64,000 bases of DNA from an uncultured Roseobacter sp. (GCF_947493125.1 NZ_CANLQB010000002.1:310001-374000); one strand, 5' to 3'; numbered from the stretch's first letter, positions 55,605 through 64,000 are shown. Numbers and translations are program-made. Notes: generated by a model from the sequence alone, not told the origin.

Positions 55605-57248
55605 TCAGCCTCCGAGCTTCACGTTGTCGATGCCCACGATCTTGTCGTAGGCCCAATAGAGCGCGAGGACGAGCGCCAGGAGTATCGCGCCAAGGGCCGC
55701 TGCGAGCCCCCAGTTCAGCGAACTGGAGATGTGATAGGCGATCCGGTTGGAAATGAACGTGCCGGTGGTGCCGCCGACGAGTTCGGGGGTGATGTAGTAG
55801 CCAATCGCGAGGATGAAGACGAGGATCGAGCCTGCGCCGATGCCGGGCACGGACTGCGGGAAATAGACCCGCCAGAAGGCTGTCCAGTTGGTGGCGCCCA
55901 GAGATTTCGCGGCGCGCAGATAGCTGGGCGGAATGGTCTTCATCACCGAATAGAGCGGCAGGATCATGAAGGGCAGAAGGATATGTGTCATGGCGATGAT
56001 CGTGCCGGTCTGGTTGTTGATCAGCGCAAGGCGGCTGTCATCGGCCACGAGGCCCAGCCAGACCAGCGTGTCATTCACGACGCCCTGTTGTTGCAGCATC
56101 ACCTTCCACGCCGAGGTGCGCACCAGGAGTGACGTCCAGAAAGGTAGCAGAACCAGGATCATCAGCAGGTTGGCCGTCCGCGCCGGCAGGTTCGCCAGAA
56201 GCCAGGCCACCGGGTAGCCCAGAAGGATACAGCTGCCGGTGATGACCAGCGACATGAAGAGGGTGCGGATGAAGAGCTTGATATAGATCTGCTCATCCTC
56301 GGGGCGGATCACCGGCCCGTCGGGCGATTTCTTCATGTCCACGGAATTGAGAAAATAGCCCGAGGTGAAGTCGGGGCTGTAGGTCTGGATTGTCTGCCAG
56401 ACCGGAATGCTGTGCCAGTCCTCGTCGACCTCTTCGAAGGCGGCGGGATAGTCAACGGTTTCAAAGGATCTGACGGCGGCCATGGCTTCAAGAAGTTCGG
56501 CAGAGCCCGGACCGGCGTATCCGGAGATGTCCGGTTCCACGATCAGATCGTCGTAGAGCGCGGAGTAAACCAGTGCCCAAGGGTCTTCATTTGCCAGATT
56601 GTCTTCGTCGTCGTTCTGGACGAAATCGGCAAAGATCTCGAAGGTGGCGGCGGTTTGAGGCAGCAGGCCCTCGATCTCCTCGCGGAGCTCGAACTGGGGT
56701 TGGCGGCTGTCGGATGTCTCGTCCCAGGCGGCTTGCTCGGCCAGCCAGGCGTCACTGCCCATCAGAGCGTTCCAGGTTTCGCTGTCCTTCCAGAAGTCGT
56801 TCAGGTCTTCGAACTGATCCTGATACACCTCGCCCATATCTTCGACCCGGCGACCGGATTTGCGGAAAAGAGAGGAGATCCCGGTGAGCTCATAGTTTAG
56901 CCGCGACCCCAGCCGCGTGTGCAATTTGCGTTCCTGGGCGATGAACATGTCGGTGTAGAGCGCCTTGAAGACCTCCGGCGAGGGGATCTCACCCGTGTCC
57001 CCGTCCCAATCGGCGAGAGCCTCGGTCGTTCGGGGCAAGGTATCCGAAACGATCTGGTTCTCGACCGAGCGAAAGAGCATATCGGCAATCGGCGCGATGA
57101 AGGTGATGAGCACGAAGATCAGCAAGGGCGCGATCAGTGCGAGCGCGCGCAGTTTCTGACGGCGCAAGGCGCGGTTCAGGCTGGACTTCAGAGGCTTGCC
57201 ATCGGCGGCCAGCATCTGCCCATTGTCTTGCGCGGCATCCGTCATCAC
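55605..57248 (-). CDS. Polyamine-type ABC permease (PotB-like) with a large periplasmic insertion
   Basis: 547-residue permease, about twice the usual PotB length. TM1 (about 34-55) is followed by an acidic, mostly polar segment of roughly 260 residues (about 60-325) that must lie outside the membrane. The remaining helices form a normal PotB-like core with the EAA-type loop YLRAAKSLGATNWTAFWRVYFP near residue 440-460. The insertion is unlike the solute-binding protein and has no domain I know. It overlaps the upstream DUF1330 gene by 4 bases and precedes the PotC-like gene. Confidence 0.85.
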   Translation of the reverse strand: MMTDAAQDNGQMLAADGKPLKSSLNRALRRQKLRALALIAPLLIFVLITFIAPIADMLFRSVENQIVSDTLPRTTEALADWDGDTGEIPSPEVFKALYTDMFIAQERKLHTRLGSRLNYELTGISSLFRKSGRRVEDMGEVYQDQFEDLNDFWKDSETWNALMGSDAWLAEQAAWDETSDSRQPQFELREEIEGLLPQTAATFEIFADFVQNDDEDNLANEDPWALVYSALYDDLIVEPDISGYAGPGSAELLEAMAAVRSFETVDYPAAFEEVDEDWHSIPVWQTIQTYSPDFTSGYFLNSVDMKKSPDGPVIRPEDEQIYIKLFIRTLFMSLVITGSCILLGYPVAWLLANLPARTANLLMILVLLPFWTSLLVRTSAWKVMLQQQGVVNDTLVWLGLVADDSRLALINNQTGTIIAMTHILLPFMILPLYSVMKTIPPSYLRAAKSLGATNWTAFWRVYFPQSVPGIGAGSILVFILAIGYYITPELVGGTTGTFISNRIAYHISSSLNWGLAAALGAILLALVLALYWAYDKIVGIDNVKLGG

Positions 57249-57535
57249 TCGATCCCTTCGACCACGAGGATAGTTCCATCCGAGCAGGCCTGACGGATCT
57301 TCAGATTTTCCTGATAGTCTGGGTCATTGTAGAAAGCGAGCGCGTCCGCGTAGGAGGGAAACTCGATGATGACATGTCGCGAGCGGCTCTCTCCTTCGAG
57401 GATCTCGGAGGGTCCACCGCGTGCGAGGAAGCGGCCGCCATAACGTGGCACAAGCTCATCATTGCGCGCGCTATAGGGTCTATAGCCCTCCGCGTCGTGC
57501 AGCTCGACGTTGCCGATGATGTATCCCTTGGGCAT
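57245..57535 (-). CDS. DUF1330 protein inside the ABC transporter operon
   Basis: 96-residue small alpha-beta protein: MPKGYIIGNVELHDAEGYRPY, then LARGG near 39 and VIIEFPSYADALAFYNDPDYQ at about 55-75, the typical DUF1330 pattern of the dimeric alpha-beta barrel fold. No function is established for the family. It sits between the solute-binding protein and permease genes with a 4-base overlap into the permease, so it is co-expressed with the importer and may act on the imported compound. Confidence 0.85.
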   Translation of the reverse strand: MPKGYIIGNVELHDAEGYRPYSARNDELVPRYGGRFLARGGPSEILEGESRSRHVIIEFPSYADALAFYNDPDYQENLKIRQACSDGTILVVEGIE

Positions 57536-57561
57536 GGTCGCGTCCTTTTCCGTGTGTCGGA

Positions 57562-57580
57562 AGGGGCCAGTGCGGCCCCT
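57562..57580 (-). promoter_or_regulatory. Intercistronic hairpin after the solute-binding protein gene
   Basis: AGGGGCC (57562-57568), loop AGTGC, GGCCCCT (57574-57580): a perfect 7-pair stem between the binding-protein and DUF1330 genes. Such hairpins commonly stabilise the abundant binding-protein mRNA relative to the permease part; that function is inferred. Confidence 0.5.
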
Positions 57581-57605
57581 CCCAGTGGTGTGTGGTAAAT
57601 GGCGC

Positions 57606-58718
57606 TTACTGCGTCAGCCAAGCCTGGAATTTCGAATCCAGATCATCGCGGTAGTCGGCCCACCAAGTGTAGTTATTTACAAAGGTGTTTTCGGCGTTGC
57701 TGGGCTCGGTCGGCATATGCGGTGCCATGTCGATGCCCAACTCCGCGTGCGTGCTGACCAGCGGTGCAGAGGATGCGCGCGCAGGGCCATAGGAGATGTA
57801 TTTCGCCTGATCCGCCAGACGCTGCGTATCGGTCGCGAAATAGAGGTAGTCCATCACCCGCGCGAGGCGGTCTTCCGGCAGGTCGGCAGGAACCACCCAA
57901 CCGTCGAGATCGAACATCTGCCAGTCCCAGGCCATGCCGATGGGCTGGCCCTGCTCCTCGATGGCCGAGAACAGCCGGCCATTGTAGGTGGAGCTCATGA
58001 AGACCTCACCATCGGCCAGAAGCTGGATGGCTTCGGCGGCCGAAGACCAGAAGATCGTCTGATCCTTGATGGTGTCGAGCTTGGCAAAGGCGCGGTCCTG
58101 GCCCTCTTCCGTTTCCAGCACGTCATAGACATCCTCATAGGCGACGCCGTCGCAGAGCAGCGCCCATTCGAGGTTGGCGATCGGCTGCTTGTTGAGCCCG
58201 CGCTTGCCCGGATAGGTCTCCAGATCGAAGACGTCACAGGCCCCTTTCGGAGGCTCCACCCCGTCTGCTACCTGATCGGTGCGGTAGCCGAAGGTGGTCG
58301 AAAAAACGATCTGCGGGATAAAGCAGTCCGACACGATCATATCGCCGAAGTCTTCGGAGGCCGGTGTGCCATCTGGCGCAGGAGCGAGAACTTCATCGTG
58401 ATCGATTTCCATGGCCAGACCTTCATCGCAGACGCGGATCGCATCGGCGGCTTCCAGATCGACCAGGTCCCAGGTGATATTCCCGGCCTCGGCCTGTGCG
58501 CGCATCTTGGCGACACCTTCAGGCGAGCTTTCGTCGTTGATGATATTGATGCCCGTCTTCTCCATGTAGGGATCGTGATAGGCTTTTTGCTGTGAGTTGG
58601 AGTAGGCGCCGCCCCAGCTGACAATCGTCATCTCGGACGCCATATGGCCGTCTGCAAAGGCCATGCCACTGGCAACTGTCAGGGCCGTCGAGGCCAGAAG
58701 CGTCTTGGTCAGTTTCAT
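57606..58718 (-). CDS. Polyamine-type ABC solute-binding protein (PotD-like)
   Basis: 370-residue periplasmic protein. A signal peptide (LLASTALTVASGMAFA, cleavage near residue 22) precedes a spermidine/putrescine-binding fold with MTIVSWGGAYSNSQQKAYHDPY at its start and DLVDLEAADAIRVCDEG, in short pieces. It differs enough from PotF at 62501 to suggest another ligand. It lies between the ATPase and DUF1330 genes, with a leader of 119 bases containing competing stems. Confidence 0.88.
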   Translation of the reverse strand: MKLTKTLLASTALTVASGMAFADGHMASEMTIVSWGGAYSNSQQKAYHDPYMEKTGINIINDESSPEGVAKMRAQAEAGNITWDLVDLEAADAIRVCDEGLAMEIDHDEVLAPAPDGTPASEDFGDMIVSDCFIPQIVFSTTFGYRTDQVADGVEPPKGACDVFDLETYPGKRGLNKQPIANLEWALLCDGVAYEDVYDVLETEEGQDRAFAKLDTIKDQTIFWSSAAEAIQLLADGEVFMSSTYNGRLFSAIEEQGQPIGMAWDWQMFDLDGWVVPADLPEDRLARVMDYLYFATDTQRLADQAKYISYGPARASSAPLVSTHAELGIDMAPHMPTEPSNAENTFVNNYTWWADYRDDLDSKFQAWLTQ

Positions 58719-58738
58719 GTGTAGTCTCCCAGTTATGT

Positions 58739-58786
58739 GCCCGTTGGCTTGGTGTCAGGCGGGTGGCAACGGGCTTGGCCACCGCC
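58739..58786 (-). promoter_or_regulatory. Competing stems upstream of the PotD-like gene
   Basis: Stem A pairs 58758-58767 with 58778-58786 (nine pairs, one bulge). Stem B pairs GCCCGTTG (58739-58746) with CAACGGGC (58767-58774), eight perfect pairs, using bases of A's loop. They cannot coexist as simple hairpins. The location just before the binding-protein gene suggests control of its expression. Confidence 0.35.
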
Positions 58787-58837
58787 TCTGTCGGGTCGCG
58801 CCCAGTGCATGGGCGTGACGGGTCGCGCGGTGCGCCA

Positions 58838-59938
58838 TCAGGCGTCCAGTGCGCGGCAATCTTGGGGCAGCCAACCGATCTCGATCTGCTGTCCGGGGGC
58901 GAGACGCTCCACATCCGGCGCGTTGCGTGTCTTGATCACGAAGTCATCTGTCCCCGCGACACGCAGCCGCGTGCGGAAGATGTCCCCCATGTAAATGAAT
59001 TCGAGCACCTCGGCCTTGAGAGTGTGGGCGTCCTCGCTGAGGCGGCTCTTGTTGTATTCAACCCGCTCGGGCCGGATCGAGACGCGGGTGCGGTCCCCGG
59101 CGGAGGCCACATTCACGGGTTTCGCGTCGATCACCTCGCCCCCGTCAAGCTGGATCAGGGCAGTCTCTCCCTTGATCTCCTTGACCACCCCTTCGAGCGT
59201 GTTGTTTTCACCGATGAACTGCGCCACGAAACTGTTTTCGGGCGCCTCGTACAGTTGATCGGGCGGTGCAAGCTGCTGGATGCGGCCATCATCAAAGACC
59301 GCCACACGGTCGGACATGGTCAGCGCTTCGGTCTGGTCGTGCGTGACGTAGACCACGGTAATCCCGAGATCATGCGCAAGGTTGGTGATTTCGAACTGCA
59401 GGGTTTCGCGTAGTTGCTTGTCGAGCGCGCCCAGCGGTTCGTCCATCAGGACCAACTCCGGTTCGAAGACCAGCGCGCGGGCAAGGGCAATCCGCTGTTG
59501 CTGACCCCCCGACAGTTGCGATGGTCGGCGTCCGGCGAAGTGTCCCATCTGCACCATATCCAGCGCCCGCTTGATCTTGGCTTCGCGGTCGGATTTTCCC
59601 ATCTTGCGCACTTCCAGCGGGAACGAGAGATTCTCCGCGACCGTCATGTGCGGAAACAGCGCATAGTTCTGGAACACCATCCCAATGCCGCGCTTGTGTG
59701 GCGGGATATTGTTGATCGATTGGCCGTCGAGGCGGATGTCACCATGCGTGGCGGTCTCAAAGCCTGCAAGCATCATCAGGCAGGTGGTCTTGCCCGACCC
59801 CGATGGCCCCAACATGGTGAGAAATTCGCCCTTCGGCATGGCAAGGTTTAGGTCTTTGACGACAAGTGTTTCGCCATCATAGCTTTTTTGTACACGCTCG
59901 AACTCGACGAACGCATCGGCAGTGGTTGTATCGGCCAA
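58838..59938 (-). CDS. Polyamine-type ABC transporter ATPase (PotA-like)
   Basis: 366-residue ATP-binding subunit: Walker A LGPSGSGKTT near residue 42, signature LSGGQQQRIALARAL, Walker B LVLMDEPLGALD, then the switch His in VTHDQTEAL and a C-terminal TOBE-type domain. I place the start at a TTG (59938) with GGGGAG upstream, because homology begins there and no ATG fits; the longer frame would run through untypical sequence. It is the first gene of the transporter operon, 234 bases downstream of spuC. Confidence 0.9.
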   Translation of the reverse strand: MADTTTADAFVEFERVQKSYDGETLVVKDLNLAMPKGEFLTMLGPSGSGKTTCLMMLAGFETATHGDIRLDGQSINNIPPHKRGIGMVFQNYALFPHMTVAENLSFPLEVRKMGKSDREAKIKRALDMVQMGHFAGRRPSQLSGGQQQRIALARALVFEPELVLMDEPLGALDKQLRETLQFEITNLAHDLGITVVYVTHDQTEALTMSDRVAVFDDGRIQQLAPPDQLYEAPENSFVAQFIGENNTLEGVVKEIKGETALIQLDGGEVIDAKPVNVASAGDRTRVSIRPERVEYNKSRLSEDAHTLKAEVLEFIYMGDIFRTRLRVAGTDDFVIKTRNAPDVERLAPGQQIEIGWLPQDCRALDA

Positions 59939-60172
59939 AGGTGGCTCCCCGTCTGTGCCGGCGGTTTTCCGCGCTGATTGCCGCAAATCTAACACGAAGA
60001 AACTGACAAGGTGCAAGCGCTTAACGCGTTTTGAAGGGCCCTGTTGGCCATTCAAGGCGATTTTGCCGACCTTCGACCAGAGTATGAGCTGATGTGCTGC
60101 GGATCCGGCGTGTCGCAGCAGAATTTCCGGCCAGCCTCGGAGAGGCCACTCCAGCGATGACACGCTGCTGGC

Positions 60173-61570
60173 TCAAGACGCGGGCTTCAGTAAGTCCTGC
60201 TCTTTCAACTGCGCATAGGTTTCGTTAAGCGCCATGCGCGCGCGCGCCACGAGAATGTCGATTTCCTCCGGCGTGATGACCAACGGAGGTGATACGATCA
60301 TTCGGTCCCCGACGTGGCGCATCACCAGATTGTTCGCAAAACAGCGCTCGCGGCACATGTAGCCTACCGTTCCGTCTTCCACTGCGAACTTGGCCCGGCT
60401 TTCCTTGTGCGGCGTCAAAGGCAGCGAGGCCATCATTCCCTTGATGGACAGTCCGCCGACCAGCGGATGTTCGGCAAGCTCTTCGAGCCCTGCCTTGAGA
60501 GCGGGCGCGGCGACGTTTCGGACGTGTTCAAGAATATTTTCCTCCTGCAGAATCCGCAGATTCTCCATCGCAACCGCAGCGGCCACAGGGTGGCCGGAGT
60601 AGGTATAGCCGTGGTTGAATTCGGTTGCGCCAATCACCTCGGCGATCTCCTCGCGGACAATCGACCCACCGATCGGCTGATACCCCGAGCTCAGTCCTTT
60701 TGCGATGGTCATGATATCGGGGCGGATGCCGAGTGTCTGGCTTCCGAACCAATTCCCCGTGCGGCCAAAACCGCAGATGACCTCATCGGCGATCAACAGA
60801 ATATCATAGGCATCGCAGATCCGCTGAATTTCGCGCCAGTAGCTGTCGGGCGGGACAACGACCCCACCTGCCCCCTGGACCGGTTCGGCGATGAAGGCCG
60901 CGACATTGTCTTCGCCGAGTTCCAGGATCTTGTGCTCAAGTTCTTGCGCGCGGGCCAGCCCGAATTCATCGGGGCTCATGTCTCCGCCTTCGGCCCACCA
61001 ATCGGGCTGATTGATGTGATGAATGCCCGGGATCGGCATCCCACCCTGAGCGTGCATATAGCTCATTCCGCCGAGAGACCCCGACCCGACCGATGAGCCG
61101 TGATAGGCGTTCCTGCGGCTGATGATATGCGTTTTCCCGGGCTGGCCTTTCTCGGCCCAATACGTCCGCACCATGCGAATATTGGTGTCGTTTGCTTCTG
61201 AACCTGAGCCGGCAAAAAACACATGGTTCAGACCGTCCGGCGCGAGCTTGGCGATTTCTTGCGCCAGCGCGATGGCGGGTACATGCGTGGTCATGAAGAA
61301 GGTGTTGTAGTAGGGCAATTCCATCATCTGTCGGGCTGCGACGTCCGCCATCTCGGCACGTCCATAGCCGATGTTGACGCACCACAGCCCCGCCATACCG
61401 TCAAGGATCTGATTGCCCTCACTGTCCGTGAGATAGACACCCTTGGCGCGTGTGATGACACGCGCACCCTTGTCCGCCAGATCATCATTTGTCGTAAAAG
61501 GATGCATGTGATGCGCCGCATCGAGCGCCTGCAGCTCGGACGTGGGCATATGGTTGGTAATCGCCGGCAT
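60173..61570 (-). CDS. spuC: Putrescine-pyruvate-type class III aminotransferase
   Basis: 465-residue PLP aminotransferase. GSGSEANDTNIRMVR binds PLP phosphate, DEVICGFGRTG holds the aspartate, and the lysine is in IMTIAKGLSSGYQPIGG. Length and sequence style match SpuC and related omega-transaminases that convert putrescine to 4-aminobutanal. Its placement between two polyamine importers and behind a GntR regulator supports this. The substrate could still be another diamine or omega-amino acid. Confidence 0.8.
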   Translation of the reverse strand: MPAITNHMPTSELQALDAAHHMHPFTTNDDLADKGARVITRAKGVYLTDSEGNQILDGMAGLWCVNIGYGRAEMADVAARQMMELPYYNTFFMTTHVPAIALAQEIAKLAPDGLNHVFFAGSGSEANDTNIRMVRTYWAEKGQPGKTHIISRRNAYHGSSVGSGSLGGMSYMHAQGGMPIPGIHHINQPDWWAEGGDMSPDEFGLARAQELEHKILELGEDNVAAFIAEPVQGAGGVVVPPDSYWREIQRICDAYDILLIADEVICGFGRTGNWFGSQTLGIRPDIMTIAKGLSSGYQPIGGSIVREEIAEVIGATEFNHGYTYSGHPVAAAVAMENLRILQEENILEHVRNVAAPALKAGLEELAEHPLVGGLSIKGMMASLPLTPHKESRAKFAVEDGTVGYMCRERCFANNLVMRHVGDRMIVSPPLVITPEEIDILVARARMALNETYAQLKEQDLLKPAS

Positions 61571-61618
61571 TCAGGACCTGTCGGTTGGAAAAAGCGGGGA
61601 GTGTCCCACACCCTGGAA

Positions 61619-61637
61619 GAATATGATCAAATTATTC
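61619..61637. promoter_or_regulatory. Candidate GntR operator before spuC
   Basis: GAATA (61619-61623) and TATTC (61633-61637) surround TGATCAAAT, 49 bases before the spuC start and just after the GntR stop. TGATCAAA recurs upstream of potF at 62446, pointing to a shared site. Confidence 0.45.
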
Positions 61638-61641
61638 GGTG

Positions 61642-62346
61642 TCAATCGAATCGCTCGTCGCCTGCTGCGTCTTCCAGCGATGCTCGGATTTGCAGCATGC
61701 CTTGATGCGCGTCTTCAGCCATGGCTCTGGCTGCTGCATCCGCATCGCCCGCAGCAAAGGCCATCATGAGGTCTGCGTGTTTGTCGGGCAGGTTGAGCGT
61801 TCCGTAGCGCCCGCAGACCACCCGAAGGGACGGAGCGAACCGCAGCCAGAGGCGATCCACCGTGGCGCTGAGGATGGGCGCCTGCGCAATCTGGTAGAGG
61901 GTGGCGTGGAAGCGATAGTTGTGAGTGAGATAGCCCGCGATGTCGCCACGTTCGATGGCAACGTTCAATGCGTCGTCGCAGCCTTTCAGCGCGGAAAGAC
62001 CATTAGCGTCAATACGGGATGCAGCCCGACGCGCCAGTTGAGGCTCCAAGGATTGACGCATGAAATCAAGTTGTTCGATGCAGTCTTCCGTCAGTTCTGG
62101 AACGATGACGCGGCGATTTCCCAGCATGCTGAGCGCTCCATCCGAGATCAGCCGGCGAATGGCTTCGCGCACCGGAGTCATACCCGCGCCCAAACTGTCC
62201 ACCAGCCCTTGAATGGTGACGGCCTGCCCGGGCGCAAGATCCCCGAACAGAATGCGCATCCTGAGTTGTTCATACACATGCTGGTGGGCGGGGCGGTCGG
62301 CGCGGGGCTTTTCGGCGGAGGCTGCCGGTTTTCTGAGCAATTGCAT
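61642..62346 (-). CDS. GntR-family (FadR/FCD) transcriptional regulator
   Basis: 234-residue regulator with an N-terminal winged helix (about 22-85, VYEQLRMRILFGDLAPGQ and MTPVREAIRRLISDGAL) and a C-terminal FCD ligand domain, with metal-type histidines in THNYRFHATLY and later DAHQGML. It is divergent from potF and upstream of spuC on the same strand, so it probably governs polyamine uptake and transamination. Whether the ligand is putrescine or a breakdown product is not visible. Confidence 0.9.
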   Translation of the reverse strand: MQLLRKPAASAEKPRADRPAHQHVYEQLRMRILFGDLAPGQAVTIQGLVDSLGAGMTPVREAIRRLISDGALSMLGNRRVIVPELTEDCIEQLDFMRQSLEPQLARRAASRIDANGLSALKGCDDALNVAIERGDIAGYLTHNYRFHATLYQIAQAPILSATVDRLWLRFAPSLRVVCGRYGTLNLPDKHADLMMAFAAGDADAAARAMAEDAHQGMLQIRASLEDAAGDERFD

Positions 62347-62444
62347 GAGTGGTCCTCCGTCGTTGGCCGGGGCCGCGCCCCCAGTCTCTTGCGCGGCCTG
62401 TCATGGCGTGAAAGCATAAAGCATCTTGCCGCGAGGGACAAAAC

Positions 62445-62479
62445 TTGATCAAAATTGACGAAACCGGGACAAACCCGGT
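62445..62479. promoter_or_regulatory. Dyads in the GntR-potF promoter region
   Basis: TTGATCAA (62445-62452), a perfect 8-base palindrome, is followed by ACCGGG-ACAAA-CCCGGT (62463-62479), perfect 6-base arms, 22 bases before the potF ATG. The first shares TGATCAAA with the site before spuC; the second may be an operator or leader hairpin. Confidence 0.45.
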
Positions 62480-62500
62480 CTATATCAACGGGAGTATGAT

Positions 62501-63583
62501 ATGAAAAAGCTCATGCTGAGCTGCGCCGCAATGGCGCTGTGCACAATGTCTGCGGTTGCGGATGAAGTGCGCGTTTACAACTGGTCCGACTACATTGATG
62601 AGGCGTTGCTGGAGAAGTTTGAAGCCGAGACCGGTATCGACTTGGTCTATGACGTGTTCGACAGCAACGAAGTTCTGGAAACCAAGATGCTGGCAGGCGG
62701 ATCGGGATATGACGTCGTTGTGCCGACCGGCACGTTCCTCCAACGCCAGATTTCTGCGGGGGCCTTCCAGAAGCTCGACAAGTCGCAGCTTCCCAATCTG
62801 GAAAACATGTGGGCAACGATTGAAGAGCGGACGGCCCAATACGACCCCGGCAATGAGTATTCGATCAACTACATGTGGGGGACCACCGGCATCGGTGCGA
62901 ATGTCGGAAAGGTTCAGGAATTGCTTGGTGCGGATGCCCCACTTGGATCGCTGAACTTGATCTTTGACCCGGCGAGCATGGAGAAGCTTTCCGAATGTGG
63001 TGTGCATTTCCTCGACGCCCCGACGGAGATGATTCCGGCCGCGCTCAAATACATCGGCGAGGACCCGGACAGTCATGACCCGGAGGTGATCGCCAAGGCG
63101 GAAGAGGTCTTCATGGGCGTGCGCCCTTACGTGCAGAAATTCCACAGTTCGGAATATATCAACGCGCTGGCCAATGGAGACATATGCGTGGCCTTTGGAT
63201 GGTCCGGTGACATCCTTCAAGCCCGTGATCGTGCGGCAGAGGCGGACAATGGGGTCGAGATTGTCTACAACGCGCCGTCCGAAGGGGCGCTGATGTGGTT
63301 CGACCAGATGGCGATCCCGGCGGATGCGCCGAACCCGGAAGCGGCCCATGCGTTCCTGAATTTCATCATGGATGCCGAGAACATGGCGGCAGCATCGAAC
63401 TATGTTTATTACGCCAACGGCAACGAGGCCTCCAAGCCGTTCCTCGAAGAGGATGTGATCGGTGACACCGCGATCTATCCGGATGAGGCGACGTTGCAGA
63501 ACCTCTATACCGTCACACCCTACCCGGCGAAGGTGCAGCGCGTGGTCACGCGCCTCTGGACCAAGATCAAGTCCGGCACCTGA
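62501..63583 (+). CDS. potF: Putrescine-type ABC solute-binding protein
   Basis: 360-residue periplasmic binding protein. A signal peptide (MKKLMLSCAAMALCTMSAVA) precedes the polyamine-binding fold: VRVYNWSDYIDEALLEKF at the mature N-terminus, then YDVVVPTGTFLQRQI and MWGTTGIGANVGKV, close to PotF/SpuD. The WSDY segment contributes to the ligand pocket in this family. It is followed by the ATPase gene with about 78 bases between, and is divergent from the GntR regulator. Confidence 0.93.
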   Translation: MKKLMLSCAAMALCTMSAVADEVRVYNWSDYIDEALLEKFEAETGIDLVYDVFDSNEVLETKMLAGGSGYDVVVPTGTFLQRQISAGAFQKLDKSQLPNLENMWATIEERTAQYDPGNEYSINYMWGTTGIGANVGKVQELLGADAPLGSLNLIFDPASMEKLSECGVHFLDAPTEMIPAALKYIGEDPDSHDPEVIAKAEEVFMGVRPYVQKFHSSEYINALANGDICVAFGWSGDILQARDRAAEADNGVEIVYNAPSEGALMWFDQMAIPADAPNPEAAHAFLNFIMDAENMAAASNYVYYANGNEASKPFLEEDVIGDTAIYPDEATLQNLYTVTPYPAKVQRVVTRLWTKIKSGT

Positions 63584-63661
63584 GAGATGAACACGGCGGG
63601 CGGGGCAGGATGCTCCGCCCGTCTCGCATGAGTTCGCGCTCAGGCACACGAAGGACATGAC

Positions 63662-64000
63662 GTGACGCAGACCGTCTTCGCCCCCTGGGACGACCCGAAT
63701 GAAAAACCGCTGATCCGATTTCGCGGTGTCACGAAGCGGTTTGGTGAGTTCACGGCCATAGATGACCTGACATTGGATATTTTCGAGCGCGAGTTCTTCG
63801 CGCTTCTTGGGCCCTCCGGCTGTGGCAAGACGACAATGATGCGGATGCTGGCCGGGTTCGAAACACCGACATCCGGGACGATTGAACTCTCCGGGCAGGA
63901 CATCGCTGCGGTCCCCCCCAATAAGCGCGCCGTGAACATGATGTTTCAGTCCTACGCACTGTTCCCACATTTGAGCGTTTACGAGAACATCGCCTTCGGG
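63662..64000 (+). CDS. potG: Putrescine-type ABC transporter ATPase, 3' part outside window
   Basis: First 113 residues only. The start is GTG at 63662 with AAGGA seven bases upstream; the nearby ATG at 63656 is out of use because a stop follows. Walker [15 protein letters not shown] lies near residue 49, and Q-loop [21 protein letters not shown] at about 93-113 (as one segment in pieces) ends the window. With potF it begins the second polyamine importer; permease genes presumably follow. Confidence 0.93.
   Translation, partial: MTQTVFAPWDDPNEKPLIRFRGVTKRFGEFTAIDDLTLDIFEREFFALLGPSGCGKTTMMRMLAGFETPTSGTIELSGQDIAAVPPNKRAVNMMFQSYALFPHLSVYENIAFG

Noticed and set aside
62480-63970. Minus-strand frame of 496 codons
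   Set aside because: Antisense to potF and potG, both with clear motifs.

Overview
The window reads as a chromosomal segment of a marine Rhodobacteraceae (Roseobacter-group) alphaproteobacterium. This is inferred from the high G+C content, the alphaproteobacterial serC-serA arrangement with a structured serC leader, the SerC, RlmN and MutM protein types, the threonine dehydrogenase variant, and the IalB, polyamine-transport and kynurenine/anthranilate gene sets. No database search was possible. No tRNA, rRNA, CRISPR array, insertion sequence or prophage was seen. About 55 protein genes are called; the first (enoyl-CoA hydratase) and last (potG) are cut by the window edges.

Layout. 0-4 kb: enoyl-CoA hydratase, mutM, and the ubiquinone genes ubiE-ubiB. 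4.2-8.5 kb: a thiolase, and a divergent HTH-cupin regulator followed by kbl-tdh (threonine to glycine plus acetyl-CoA). A TCCG-N6-CGGA operator-like motif occurs at the regulator's own start codon and twice in front of kbl. 8.6-13.2 kb: a phosphatase and the serine pathway (serA, serC, divergent serB), with an attenuator-like leader before serC. 13.3-18.8 kb: housekeeping and envelope genes (YCII-like protein, asparaginase, IalB, rlmN, DsbA-like protein, small membrane proteins, globin).

18.8-31 kb is looser and more accessory in character. It has several gene-free gaps of 350-780 bases, an EEP-fold hydrolase, a TetR/SnoaL-like pair with clear operators, an MCP with two CHASE3 domains plus CheW, a 656-residue RTX protein, a LysR regulator and a small DUF1127-like protein.

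31.1-40.8 kb is the most coherent catabolic unit: kynA-kynU on the plus strand diverge from a seven-gene minus-strand operon. That operon holds 2-aminobenzoyl-CoA monooxygenase/reductase, an SDR, MarR, a crotonase, an acyl-CoA dehydrogenase, 2-aminobenzoate-CoA ligase and a Rid protein. Together they should convert tryptophan to anthranilate and then degrade it aerobically as CoA thioesters. The Rid protein lacks the carboxylate-binding arginine and the crotonase lacks the two usual glutamates, so both are candidates for unusual steps. No kynurenine formamidase gene is present in the window.

41-44.1 kb: a type I secretion ABC transporter and adaptor, possibly serving the RTX protein 12 kb away. 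44.1-54.4 kb: a LOG-family protein, dapD and dapE with two uncharacterised proteins between them, a DUF2064 protein, rnr, a GST with a WYL/YafY regulator, and a lytic transglycosylase. 54.4-64 kb: two polyamine-type ABC importers on opposite strands flank a putrescine-type aminotransferase and its likely GntR regulator. The first importer has unusually enlarged permeases and an inserted DUF1330 gene.
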